Source of the DNA: Tyto alba
Lineage: Eukaryota; Chordata; Aves; Strigiformes; Tytonidae
DNA: 64,000 bases
NCBI RefSeq assembly: GCF_018691265.1
Contig: NW_024881272.1
Span: forward strand, 20,325,323 to 20,389,322
Direction of reading: 5' to 3'
The translations under genes were made by a program, and so were the position numbers. The notes under the pieces are model-generated. The model ran no database searches. It was not told the DNA's origin and saw only the letters and a program-made list of their open reading frames with translations. Positions 47,777 through 60,837 of this stretch are shown piece by piece (within the stretch, counting starts at the first letter, position 1; each line of letters opens with the position of its first letter).

Positions 47777-47808
47777 AAAAAAAAAAAACAAACAAACATT
47801 TTTTTTTT
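47777..47808 (+). repeat. A run, CAAA repeat and T run
   Basis: About 12 A, then (CAAA)2-like sequence, then about 10 T. The A and T runs could pair as a hairpin. Confidence 0.92.
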
Positions 47809-47985
47809 GTGTGTATTCAAAAATAAATATTTTAAATTCATCCTTAGAGAAAAAATACAATAGTATGGAAATATTTATTACTGTGGTAGAAAAAATGGGT
47901 TCGCCCAGTAAAAGTTAATTTTGATGCAAATTTTACAAGTTCTCTCTTGTTCTGTCACACAAAAAAAGACAGAGAAAAAGCAACT

Positions 47986-48010
47986 GCAAAGCTTCATGCA
48001 AAGCTTCATG
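47986..48010 (+). repeat. 12-bp tandem duplication
   Basis: The unit GCAAAGCTTCAT is present twice head to tail, followed by GC. Confidence 0.8.
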
Positions 48011-50942
48011 CTGTCATCTGAAATCTTTTGATAGTTCTTTGATGAAGATATTTGCTAAGGATTACAACAAACATTCTTCCTATTCTGTTACATGATTCTG
48101 TGAATTGAAGCCTTCTCAGAGCTGCATTTTACTTTGACCAAGATATATATCTTACATATGAAATTTTCAGTAGCTGAATTGGAAATAAGGTAAAAAAGCA
48201 TCACAGATGGAATGTTAGGAGATAGGACTCAGCAGCAGGAGCTATATTAATGGCTGGTGGATAATTAGCAACAACTTCATGTCTCAGTGTCACTTTTGCC
48301 ATGGGATTGATGCAATGAGCCTGTTAATACTTGTTCACAGTTGGATTTTAGTAGGTATTTTGCTACAGCTGCAGCTGCAACTGCTACAGAGTGTGTGCAT
48401 GTGCAATACCATACATACACTTGTGTCTGGATTTGGCTGCAATGTTTTGGCTCTGCATGAGTTTTATGTTTTTCTTATTGTTTTTTATTTGCCATCCTGG
48501 ATTTGGTTTATTTCCACCTTTCCAGCTCATTCTCAGATTTGCTTGGAACAACCTTGGCTGCTGGTATGAGAAGTTTCTAATTGTAAGGGAAAAGAGCCAG
48601 TTTTCCTGTAAAGAAAGCTGTGACTGTAGTGTCAGTGAATATGAATAAGCCTATTGATTCTTTGCTATTATCTTCCTCTTTCTCCAGCATTTGTACTATT
48701 AGAAAAACATTCAGAAGATAAAGTGTAACTGATAAGACAAAAAAGAGGTTTTGATAAATATATGGAAAAACTTTTGTAGATACACTAAGAATAAAGAAAC
48801 TTTGCAAGGGATGGGTGAATTATTTAAGCGATATATAGTATCATACAAAATCTTCACGCCATAAGGTGTGAATATTGCCTGGTCCATTTACAGAGCTGAG
48901 TTGAACTCTGGGCTTCATTGAAGAAGCCTATACTTCAATTTCTTATATAGCAGAATCGGAAGAACAGTAGTGTCTTTTGCACATTCAGGCACATTCTCTT
49001 TTTTTGAAAAGAAAGAATAGGTTAAAAATAAAACCTAAAATATTCTTCTAGAGAAGCTAAACTCTTCTTCCCAAAAATAAAACAGAAAGGAACAGCAAAC
49101 ACCCATAAATCTGAAAGAAAAAAATAATCATACCAAATGATATAATAGATGTCATATTTAGGATGCTAGGAAAGATACTACAATAAAAATTACTCTGAGT
49201 GGACTGTGAAGGGTATAGTTTTAGTCTGCAAAGTATCAAACATCTTCAATTTCTGCATCCTGACTACTTCCTGTGATTTTAAAGACAATGATATAACAAT
49301 ATTTTTTTTTTTATCATTTGTTTAAATTTTACATGAGCTAGAGAGGTAGACACAGATTTAATTTAAAAATGAGTAAAAAAAAGGCAAGAAAATGCAGTAT
49401 TCTAAATATCCACTAGGCTTATTACTGATAGGAGCATCAGATACTTATGTTGAATGTTGGTTATCGTCAATTAATGAGATTAGATTCAATCTGTTTGTTC
49501 TTAAAAACTTTTGGGGTTTTTTAAGTTCTACACAAGGTTAGTCTAAATGGATGACAATTATATAGCAGGTTCCATTGTACAGCAATATTAATGTTCTAGT
49601 GTCTACATCTCTTTTCACAGGGATTTCTAACTCAAAAAATAAATCCTTTGGGATTAAATTTTCAGAGAAGTAAAAATTCTAGCTTCATTTGTCCCCCTTA
49701 ATTGCAACCATTTAAAAATCTATTAAGCTATTCCTTAAAGCTACCTAGGAGTTCTGGGAGAGTTGTCTTGGTTTTCCTATTTTTTCATACATTTATTGGA
49801 TACCAGACTTATTTTCTATAATGAAAATTTCCTAAATCAAGATGGACTGAGTGTACATTTTGATATATTAATCATCTTTTTGAATGGTAAGGAAAAAACA
49901 TTTCACATATGTAAAAACATCTCTTTAGCCAAAATTTCATAAGGACTTCTAGTATGTAAAGTTATTGAGTATGCAAGGCTCTGTGGATGAAGAGCTCCCC
50001 AGGTATACACTGATGGGGGTACTGGAGCTGTTTGTGTCAATGGTTTGCAAATAATGGGTCTCTGGGAGAATTTAAAATTGCAGTTTTCACTCCAGACTGT
50101 AGTGCTTTTTAGGATGAGCTGAGCTGCTATGAGGCTTGGCACTCTTCAGTGCACCTTAGGCAGCAGTTCTTATACTTCCATTGAGATTGTAACAGCTGGC
50201 CATTACAATCAATCAAGTGACATTTCAGGGGTATTTCTTCTTTAATATTAAGGGGAAAAAAGGAGAAATAAAATATATTAAATTGTAATTTGTCCCAGAA
50301 AGAAGAAGGAACTTATAGAGTTACCTTTGACTGTAAAAAACAGGCAATTCAAGTAAATCATAAACTGATGATGCATTTATTTTTATTTGGGACACTGTGG
50401 TATTTTCTATTAATATAAAACCACTCTCAATATGTTTGCAGTATTAATTCTATGTAGGTGCTGGTTATGTGTTGCACTAGTTTTCTGTATGTATGAGTGC
50501 AGAGCACTCAACTACATGATGTGTGTAAACTGTGGAGCTAATCAGAAATTCACTAGCCAAGCCATTAAATATCAATTAGATTTTCCTTGCTTGAAAGCAA
50601 GCCTTCAAATCAAAAACAAGGTATTGGAGAAGCTAGCAAAGAGATGAGGATTCTAAAGAATAGATGGAATATCCTTCAAAAGGGGTCAAAAATGAGACTT
50701 AGAAAAATCTGGGACAGTAATATCATCTAAGTTATTTTTTTTAATTCCTGAAATGGAATAGGAAGCAAGAGATGTTTGATTGACTCCCGTGTATGATTCA
50801 ACCGGCAACAGAGTTTGTGCATAACTTGTTTCTGCTTCTCCCAGAGTACAGTTTAATGAGTTAAATTATTATTTTTGCATACCATCTGTGTCTTGGTGCT
50901 TTAATGTTCTACATAGACTGAAGTAGCTGTTCTTATACAAAC

Positions 50943-50977
50943 ATAATCATATGTTCATTATATGAATATGTGATTAT
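50943..50977. repeat. 16-bp stem, 3-base loop hairpin
   Basis: ATAATCATATGTTCAT (50943-50958) pairs with ATGAATATGTGATTAT (50962-50977) around TAT. Fourteen pairs are Watson-Crick and two would be G-T/G-U. No flanking target duplication was noticed. It is the longest stem I found outside the transposons. Confidence 0.8.
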
Positions 50978-51826
50978 TCTGTATGTAATTGAAGTTATTA
51001 ATGAAGCATTCTTACTGGGTATTGGCAATTTGCTTATCAGCAACAAAGAAAAAATCATGAATGTAGAGGTTATAATCAAAGTGCTTCATGCAACTCCTGG
51101 AGACTACCCAGGTAACTATGTATTTAGCTATTTTGCTACCTAATGGCTTCAGGGACATTTAACAATTAAATCATCTGTACCTAAAAGATCAGAACAGGCA
51201 AAATTATAGAGAAGCTATAATATGATGCAATGACAGTGGTATACCAAATTTCTTCTCTCTGTTTAGTCCTGACATAATTCAATTGATGCTAATTTAAATA
51301 AGAGTTAAAGGAGCAGTAGGTTCAGAGTAATGCTAAACACTTAAAACTTCTCACCATTAGCAACTGCTACTTTTCACAGTCAAGCCTTGTTTCAGTGTAT
51401 AAGCGTGTGTTTCTCCCATAAACATAGACTGTAGGGATAAAAGACCCTCATCTTAGGTGAAAATTTAGTGAAGATGGTCAATTGAAGCAGAGTGGATTAA
51501 AACACTTTAGGAGGGCTGCAGGGGCAGATCTCTTTCCTCCATCAGACCATTGTGGTTAGTGCTTTGGTAACACCGATGTTTTTTCTTCCACTATTAATGA
51601 AATGAATTGTATTTACCTCTTCCTTATTCTATTTACAGGTCATCACAGAGGACCTCCAGGGTGAGAAATCTCATCAGAAATCAGGTGAGGCTGTTATGCT
51701 GACTTTGATTGAAAGCAGTGAGAAAAACATTTTGGTCATTTTGCGACACGTGAGTGAAGCAAAGAAACACAGACAGAGGGTTGCATTGTGGATCAAATGA
51801 AGTCTCAGAGCTAACTCTTTTTATTC

Positions 51827-51849
51827 TTTTTTTTTTTTTTTTTTTTTTT
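51827..51849 (+). repeat. Poly-T tract
   Basis: About 23 uninterrupted T. Confidence 0.95.
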
Positions 51850-52349
51850 AGAGTTTTAAAACTGAATGTAGCTGAGAAAGTTATCATCAGGTGTAGTTTT
51901 AGTACCAATTTTGTTACCTGTGAAGCTTCAAACAGAGCTTTACATCATTATTTCTCACCAGAAATATCCTACCATAAGTGATGAAGGTCTTACCAATAGT
52001 TCCAAATAAATCCCATCATCATAAATAATTAAGTAAAGCACAAAGTATTTTTTTTTTACATATAATAAATGGAAATATTTTCCCATGTCTTAAGAGTGAG
52101 CACTTATAAACTTAATTATCTACTAGTCTGCATAGTAAATACATGGATATTACGTATAGTCAGTTTCTATTTTTACATTGTATTGTAATAATTAACATAT
52201 ACATAATGGTAGGCTCATGGGCATATTATGTGTAGCATCATATTTTGCTCCCCCGATTTTAGGAAAACTTCTAAGCAGTGGGGAAACTGGAAAAAGTTTC
52301 TTCACACTCTGCCTTAGCATAAGAGTAAGTGTGCAGGTCATCTCAAGTA

Positions 52350-52367
52350 ATATATATATATATATAT
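52350..52367 (+). repeat. (TA)n microsatellite
   Basis: Nine alternating TA units. Confidence 0.93.
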
Positions 52368-54065
52368 TTAAATTATTAATTGAAAAAGCACAGTAACCCT
52401 GTGTACAAGCTGTTTCAGCTACCAACTCCAAACTATTGAGTCTTAGATCTAAAGATGTCACCTCTGGACTTTCTTCTATCTTTTCATAATACAACATTTG
52501 TTTGTAATTACCATCACCTCTAAATTAATGGAATTGAGTGATCCAGCTGTACCTGACTAAACCATAATGCTCTATCAGACATTTTTCCCTGCCTTAAGCT
52601 TTCCTCTCAGCTCCCATTGACTTTCATGGAAGCCCTGATCCACCATGGTCACCTCAGACCTCTTCCTAGCTAAGTTTCATCTTATTCTTGTAGTTCCTTT
52701 TTGAGTAACATCTCTCAGATGACTGGATTGATAGGAAAACATTTAAAACTCTTGTCCAAGCTCTTAACATCTTATATCTCAATTGCCATAATAGTCTTTT
52801 TTCTGGCCTTGACAAGTTCATCATGTCCAAGTGAATGCTGCGACAAAGCCTGTGTCTCTATTGTATCACATACGAGTACATTATAGTCTGTCCTCCCCTT
52901 CTGTTGAATGTCAGCTCCTGCCTTCCATTATACCCTCGTTGCCCACTTGTTAGATTTTCTTTTCAAACAAGCACTTTTCTGCTTTCTTCTGTGTTGACCC
53001 TGTACTTGAAACTTGCCATAAACGTTTAAAAGATGACCTCATTAAATTCAAGCCCTTAAAACTCTCCCTTGTTATAATGCCTATGAAAGAAATAAGAAGA
53101 AATGTCAGGCTGGGGATGTTCTGTGGATGCTGCAGTTCTTACTTTCCTGGTTTCCTTGTGCACCTGTCTCTGCTTATATCTCTCTGTTCTCTCCAGCCTG
53201 ATATTGTGTTTTGTGGTCCCTGGGAAGTGACTGTTTTTGTCCTCTTGCTACTTAGCACAGCAGAGTCCCACTTCATGATTTGGCGCCTCACAATGTGGTA
53301 AAACAAAGTGCTGTTTTAATAAGTAATACAGTTAGGAACCAAGTTATGAATATTCATCTAGACTGGTTAAAATTTTTAGATGGTTAAGCTTATCAGTCTT
53401 GCACAAAATTGACATATGTGATGGTATTTGACTTTTTGAACCAATCTTCATTATTCTTTTAAGTTGTTTTGCTGGTGTTGGACATGCAGAATTAGGCTTA
53501 AGAGGTCAGAAACACAAAGATCTTAAATTATGAGATTCACCTGGTGTAAAGGTACCTAATTTGTAAGGTCTAATCTGAAACATAACAGTATTCAGATGTT
53601 AGCTAAAGTAAGCATCCATGCTTTTTCCTCTTAGACCTGCCTTTCTTTGTCTGGGTGTGAAGTTTTGGAGGTGTTCCCTTTAGCTGTATCTTCCATGCCA
53701 CTACACGGATTCCTCTCTTAGGCAACTCACAGTCACTACACCTTGCATTGTACCCTTCAAGCATGGATTTTGATCTACAAGCCAGGCATATAAAAAGTGA
53801 GTACTGTAACAATCTCATGCTGCTGCAATAGGCTAGATTTTATGTTTAGCCTTGAAATCCCTATACTTCTCTTCCAGTTTGTTTTTGAGGAGTTGACTAT
53901 TGGTTTGATTTGATTTGCTTATTTATTTTTTTTGTTTCCTCTAATCTGGAGAAAACTATCTTCAGGAACGTGGAGCTTCCTAGATAGCTAGCAATAAAGT
54001 TCCTATTGTACAACACACAGGGGAGTTTTAAGTTCATGCTATTCCTGCATATTCTCTATTTAGGA

Positions 54066-54080
54066 TTTTTTTTTTTTTTT
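54066..54080 (+). repeat. Poly-T tract
   Basis: A 15-base T run. Confidence 0.93.
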
Positions 54081-57000
54081 CAGTAGTATGAAGATTGGAG
54101 GGTGGGGTGAGACCTAGAACAAATAAGGAATGAGTTGAATGGTATTATGTCAAATTTATGGCTAATGCATACACGTCCTTGAAATTTTGGCTAGTAAAAA
54201 TTGTATTGCACTAAAGTATTAAACCTTTGTCTCTCCACCCTGATCTACTGATTACTAGGCTTTTCATTTTGTTAGTAATATGCAAGATTTCTCTTAACTC
54301 TGTTGTAATTTGCAAGGACACAAAGCATGCTTGAAATTACTTACCTGACTGCGCTTTGTGTGAAGAACTCCATCCTCTCAGCTGTTTTAGATTAACAGTG
54401 AATTACAGTTCACTTCAATGCAATTAGACCTAATGAGGTGCACATGAAGACTATTGGGCCACCATGTAACCACATTATATGGACTTGCTAGTTGCCATTT
54501 TAATCAATTGGTTTGACCTTTGAATGCAAGCTGCCACAAAGCACAAAGAACTTCCAGATACCTATTTATCTGAGTGCAGGGAGAAATGATAAAGTTTAGT
54601 TTCTGATCAGGAAAAGCTTCCTTTCTCGAGAGAATCTTTAGAGAAGAAATCCTACCTGCAAAAAGATTAATAAAATGATTGGTCATATCACAAGTACAGC
54701 TAAAATATTACCATAAATGATTTACTTTCTCTTCTGGTATGATTTGATTTGAAATTTATGTCCTGCATCATTGGCTATTTAGGAACCAAAGGTTAAATTT
54801 AATACAAAAAAAATTTATTTTATCATATTACATTGTGGTAATGAAAATCAAGCACATCCTTATCTAACCTTCTTGAAAGTAGGTGGACTTCCTACAAGAC
54901 CATTAGTTTTGTGTAACTGTATTCAATAACTTTTTGTTGTATGTTGGAAGGAAAATTTTCACTTATTCTGAAATACATTCTTCAAGACCTTATCAAGTGA
55001 AACTGCTACTAATGGCAAACAAAGTACACCAAATTGTATTTTACAGAATTGAACTTTCATTATGAAGTGGCTATTCATGGGCAGAGTTAAATATGGGGTT
55101 AAAGCCATGAGGGATGAGTGTTCTGTTTCCTAGAGAAGCCTCCCGAGCATAGCAAAATGAAAAGCAGTAGGAGTATTTCTACAGTTTTTATATAGATGTA
55201 GATCTGTCGTTCCCTATATAATCATTGCTCTTTAGTTTGTTCCCTGTTTTGCTTCTTGTGGTAGGTCCCCAGAACACATATTCACTTAATATAGAAGGGA
55301 AGAGAAAGGATGATTTTCAGACGACTGTAAAGAGTAGTTAGAAAATATAATTCAGATTTTTTCATGGATAAAACACCCATCCGAGGGTTCAGCTTGCCTC
55401 GTGCTACTCTCACTCTTGTATTACTATTAGACTTTATTCCTTCCAATGTCTTTGCTGTGTCTGTGTGCTAGAAGGTTATATGGTCTTTAGTGCAGAGAGT
55501 ATCTTTTTCATTTCCAGGAGTTTACAGCACAGAGTACAGTGGAATCCTGATTGCTGTGTAGGACATCAAGACCATTTGTCATTTTGAGTTCCATTGAGAA
55601 ACAGTTTTTATATCAGACAGGTAGCCCATGAGACTAAAATTGGCTGCTTTACCTACTTACCTGAAACAAGTAAAAATGAATGAGATGTGGAAAAGGGAAG
55701 TAGGGGTTCTCAAGTATGGATCTGACTGAAATGTCAGGACAACCTGTCCTGCACAAAGGCATATACTTATAGAGGCACGAAAGCATTAGAAGTGGTAGAC
55801 ACAGTCTTCAGGAGATACAAAGGAGACTAATCTGTAAATCTCTATCTCTCATGTGTCAAAAGTATTCACAGGCAGACTGTAAAGGGAGGGACTGTAATGG
55901 CTGAAATAGTTCTAATTAGTCATTTCCAGGAGACTGAAATGGCTCATTTTTATAAGTCTTTTTAGTATGTTTGAAAATTACTGTCTTATAACTTTCAGAG
56001 TAGCTTCTGCACCACACCTTGTGAGAGGACGTGAGTCAGACATGCAACCTAACAGGAATCTAGATATGAATTCCTGGTTATGAGTCACACAAAGGAACAA
56101 TGTCTTGATCCTTGCTTGAAATCACAAGCATGTAAACTTCCTTCTTCCTATTGTGCTTAGCTTCTAAATGAGAAAAGTCCTTTTGTACTTCAATTAAAAG
56201 AAACATCAGCAGAAATCTTGCTTTATAGTAACTGCATGTAAGTTAACAAGGAAAGATAAGTTTTGTGGTAATTGATTGAAATAACAAACATTTTATAGAA
56301 GGTGATAAATTAGACAAAAATGTCTTTATCTCCATATATATGTATAATTTTGTTAAACCCTGTTTCTGTTACTAATACATATTCATTTAAATGCATTCAC
56401 CCATCTTCTGTTTCCAATATATGTTAGTGATTTTGTGTTTTCAAAATAAATACCTGGATACATGGAAAACATGGAAATACTGTCAGTTGATAATGGATGT
56501 AATTATCAATGAACTGTATAAACCACTGATAATTAACGCATGACACATGTTGGATTGCTTGTAGACCTTTTATGCTGGTACCTTCATGTCTTACAAGCTG
56601 CCCGTTACTCTATATGGTTACTACAATATGAACAAATGTTATAGATGAAACATTTTTCTCTACCTTATAAAGTCTGTCTGATGTTAAAATGAAAATTAGA
56701 GCATCCCAAATTATATTAATTGTGTGATAAATACTGGTAGCTTACGGAATAAGCATCTTCAGGATCTATGCTAATCATTACTCAATGAGTTGAAATGCTG
56801 TTCCTGTAAGATATAATGTAGGTTACAAATGTTTTCAATTACCTGTTCCATAGATTCTTTAACTGTCATGTGAAGGAACTGGTGTGGATGGCTGCATCAA
56901 AACTGGTGTCCTCTAATGAAGCCTTTTCTATACTGTTGAAGTACATTACAGTATTGGTATAACTGGTACTTGACCTTCTTTCGTTATTTTTCTACTGAGA

Positions 57001-58183
57001 ATTAAAATGCAAGTGAATATAGAATACATATCCCTTTTGCATGGACTGGCTTGAGATGAAAGCTTGTAAAGGATTTATCTGTAAACAGGCAACCTGAAAT
57101 GCACATTGACTTGACTTGTGTTTGAACTCCCTTCCTTTTTCTTTCCAAAGGTTGGTTGATGTCAAAGGCCATCTGTTTCCTGTATTATAGAAATATGTAG
57201 ACACTGAGAGAACAGAATTTTAATCTGTTCAGTAAACTACAATCTAAGTGTTTCTTTCAAGAATCTGAATAGTTTCAGCAATGGAATTTTGAGTGCCGTG
57301 ATTTTCTGCTTGTTTGTATATTTAAGGTCTGAGTGTTATGATATATCTCAAAGTAATGAAGCATGGCATAGTCTCACTATGCCTGTACTGACACCATTTC
57401 AGACTTGTTGAAGATACTCAAATCTCAGATACCACTTGAGCGAAAAAGCTGGATCTAGTATGAACCATATTTGACTCGGTAGGGGGGCTTTCTTACTAGA
57501 AGGTAAGGAGTGTTCAGCTGAAGATCCCTCATATCATTTTGTTTCACAGGGGTATATACAGCCTTGGTGTCATAGCTAGCTGTCTGTCTAGAAGGCTGAA
57601 CCATTTTGTGTATCCACATCATTAACTCCCAATTTCTCACATCAGCTGAGTGAGCATTTGCCTAGTCCTTCAGTCTGAAAATTCTCATATTTAAATATTT
57701 TGTTAAATTTTGAACTCTCAAGAAACAAACTTTAGAGGGAATATTTGATATCAAGTATCAACTACAGCTATGAAATAACTTTATGAATAAGATGTTAAAC
57801 TGGATTAGTTTACTCTCACTTGATTTAACTGTGTAGAGTGGACTGCGGCAGTAGAAAATCCAAAAAGGTTGATTTGAAACTAAATCAGTAGAGGAGGAGT
57901 TTAATGATGGAAATGGATCCATCAATTTACACTAGTTGTATTAAAGCAATGCTAAGGACAAAATCTAGCTTATGAAAGCCATGAAGGAAACCTGGGACAC
58001 TGTTTCATTACAATGAACAAGAACAGAGCCTCCTTTTTTTTATCTCCAGAAAACCTATTGAACTATTAGGTATATCTAATATGTATATCATACTGGCAAG
58101 CTATTGCTTTAGTAACTTTTACAACACAGAAGACTAAGGACACTTTTAAAGTATTGATAGTCTTACTTTAAAAGATGGAGAAT

Positions 58184-58250
58184 TGTTGTGGGTTGGTTTG
58201 GTGGTGGTTTTTTGTTTGGTTGGTTGTTGTTTTTTTTTTTTTCGTTTGGG
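58184..58250 (+). repeat. T/G-rich low-complexity tract
   Basis: Short TTGG, GGT and GTTT units followed by a T run of about 14 and 'cgtttgggg'. Confidence 0.9.
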
Positions 58251-59709
58251 GAAGTTGCCATTACCTGTCTGAGTTTCATTTACATACATAGACATATATA
58301 GAGTATATGATAAATGGTAACCAGATGTAATTTTTAAAGGGAAAAGTTTTATCAAAGATATAAAGTAATATAAAGTAATTGCTAGGTCATTGTTCTGTCT
58401 CAAAAGATTAAATTTCAAAGATGAAAGAGTTTATATTATAAAAATCTGTTACACAATACTTTCATTACTCATGTTGTGGTTCTATTTAGAATATGCAACA
58501 GCTTCATACTCTGTTACATCAAAAAATCTAGTCCTGAACGAATAACCCTACATTTATATTTGAATCTAATATACATTTAGGTGCCATACAGAGGAAAGAA
58601 TTAATTCAGCTGTAGTCAGTATTGAAAAAGATTTAAATGTCCACAAAGAGGTATCAGTTCTCAAGAAATTTCTATGGTTAAAGAAACAGTCCATTTAGTC
58701 TTCATGTCTTGGCTGCTTTCACTGTTCTGATTAGCATTAAATAAGAATATTTTAGTATTACTGAAATGCAAAAAAGTGGTACAGATTTGCTTATGATTGT
58801 ATATCCCTTATTGGCAGATGTGATTTACTTTTTCATATTCCTTATCTAATTCTTGAGGCTATGCTAAAATTTTAAAAATAAAATACTGTCCCCTTAGATA
58901 CTCAGTTAAAATAATTTTGCTTCATTTGTATAAAATGTAACCTGTCACTATGCTTCACCATAAATATTAAAACTTCTTACTCATACACAACATAAAACTG
59001 TATAATTAAATAATATGGATAATGGATGGAAAATTTCCCAGAATTGCTGTTGTTCTAGAGCTATTATTTGTTATGCTGTTTGTTTGGTTTTCTATGTGGA
59101 AATAATAATAACAGTATAATACTTCAGGAGCATTTTCAAAACAGCAGCATTTTGGCTTCAAACTCAATTAGAACAAAAAGCACAATAACACATTATAATA
59201 TAAATCTGACATGTAGTTTTCCTTCAGGAGATATTCAGTTTTTAGTTTTAAGCAAATCCCTTAGAAGCTTTAGGGTTCTTAGGATGCCTAGAGTCAATTT
59301 TGAACAATTTTGTAACTTACTGCAGGGAATCTTAATTCAAATTCAACAAAACACTGAAAGAGGTAGTGCTTTGGGGTACTTAACTTCCTCAAAGGACTAT
59401 CAGTGTGAAACCTCAGATGGGGAGAAGCAACATGTAAATAAAATATGTCAACCTAAGAACATGATAAATAGCAAAAATAGCTCTCTCTTCTTAGGGAAGA
59501 AAAATTGTATTTCACATTATCAGGACATATAACTACTCACTATGATAGAAAGCAAAATGACTAAAATGCATTGTTTCACTGTTCGGGAGTAGGATAAAAT
59601 TTTTCTGTATTAGGAGAGATTGAATTATTAGTTGCAAATACAGGATCTAATTCCCTGATTCTTATTTGAGGGAGATTCTGCTAAGCTTGGCCTTCAAATC
59701 TTCATTCCC

Positions 59710-59727
59710 AAAGGAAGTACTTCCTTT
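59710..59727. repeat. 18-bp perfect palindrome with back-to-back GGAAGT sites
   Basis: AAAGGAAGT (59710-59718) is followed directly by ACTTCCTTT (59719-59727). Each half holds GGAAGT, the core bound by ETS-family factors. AGTACTT recurs at about 59743-59749. Regulatory use is inference. Confidence 0.8.
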
Positions 59728-60342
59728 ATTACTTCCAAAGAAAGTACTTAATGATATGGGTGAATAATTTTGTGGGTTTTTAGCATTGGATATTAATGAT
59801 GACATGTGACTCATTGCTTAAGTTACCTTGTTATGTTTCTGATCTGTGACAAACTGTATGACAGCTTTTAAGCTAGAAAGCCACAAATGATATATTGAGT
59901 GCTCTCATGATTAATTTAGACATAAAAAAAAAAAAAACCAAACCAAAATTAAAAATAAATTCCTGTCACTTGCAGACTCTGTTGGTTGTGCTGAGTGTTT
60001 GGCTGTATGCTCATGATTAACAAATTATTTCACACTGAAATTAACAGTAGAACCACCTCAGTATATGTATCTAGAAAACTGAGCACCATATTTTTATTAA
60101 TATTCAACAGTCCTGCTTTTCTGTGAATGCTGCTCTTTCAGTATCACTCTCCAAAAGACATGTAAACATCACATGCTCTTCTTCTTCCACTAGCAGATTC
60201 AGGTTTCTGAACTTATCACATTAATTATGCTGATCTAGTTACATAATAGAATAACATTTGATATGGGAAGAGTTTTGAAAATAACAGATTTCATCAGGAG
60301 GTACAAGAAAACAGCTATTCTCTCACAAAATTCCTAAACTAC

Positions 60343-60361
60343 TTTTTTTTTTTTTTTTTTT
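60343..60361 (+). repeat. Poly-T tract
   Basis: A 19-base T run followed by CCCTAG. Confidence 0.95.
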
Positions 60362-60767
60362 CCCTAGGATTGTCTGTGACATAGCACAATTGTGACACTG
60401 AGACAGTTATGCCATACATATATGTAAGTATTTAGAATAGTTTAGTGTTGTTATTTTTTAAACTGTGTACTTCAATTGCTTCTATGCATATTATAGTATC
60501 TTTGTATATTAATCCTAGTTTACAAGCTTTCAGACACTGAGATTCATAAAATCCCTTTCCTACTGTTGACTGTATTGGCATGCCTTGATATTAATAATGG
60601 CATTACAATATAAACTAAAAATGTTGTTTTAATTCTATTCAGAATATTTTCACTGCAAGAGACTGAAGGAGGATGTAGTCACCTACCTCCTGGATTTAAT
60701 TAATGCTTTATAGATTTAATTCAACTTCTCTTTCTACTTTAATTTGCTGAACTACAAATTGCATTGA

Positions 60768-60837
60768 AGATAGATATGATAGATATATGATAGGTAGATT
60801 ATAGATAGATATGATAGGTAGATTTAGATTAGATATA
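60768..60837 (+). repeat. Imperfect GATA-type microsatellite at the CR1 edge
   Basis: Repeated GATAGAT, ATGATAGGTAGATT and TAGATAGAT units, two of them as a longer copy (GATATGATAGGTAGATT occurring twice with changes). It overlaps the first bases of the CR1 copy, whose own sequence 'tagatttagatta' is GATA-like. Confidence 0.85.

Larger units (their letters stand above)
41907..47983. other. AT-rich unique sequence, no gene seen
   Basis: No gene recognised. About 43270-43690 is compositionally mixed and contains an 86-codon open frame (43199-43459, plus) without a known domain; see Part 2. Simple repeats are T runs at 45473-45487 and 46067-46082, an AAC-type repeat at 46752-46789 and an A/CAAA/T tract at 47777-47808. 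Confidence 0.55.
48011..54065. other. AT-rich unique sequence, no gene seen
   Basis: It includes a strong 16-bp hairpin (50943-50977), a T run (51827-51849), a (TA)n run (52350-52367) and a possible isolated small exon near 51639-51684 flanked by splice-like sequences. Open frames of 75-101 codons (for example 48279-48569 plus and 52192-52497 minus) carry no recognisable domain. Confidence 0.55.
54081..60766. other. AT-rich unique sequence, with the longest unexplained open frame
   Basis: About 54290-54550 resembles a conserved non-coding element (see Part 2). A T/G-rich low-complexity tract lies at 58184-58250, an 18-bp palindrome at 59710-59727, an A run at 59924-59937 and a T run at 60343-60361. 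The open frame 59068-59532 (plus, 154 codons) is discussed in Part 2; no domain is recognised. A hairpin TTGATAAT/ATTATCAA lies at 56487-56509. Confidence 0.5.

Noticed and set aside
52350..52367. TA run as a possible TATA promoter
   Set aside because: A simple (TA)n microsatellite with no downstream gene or initiator context.
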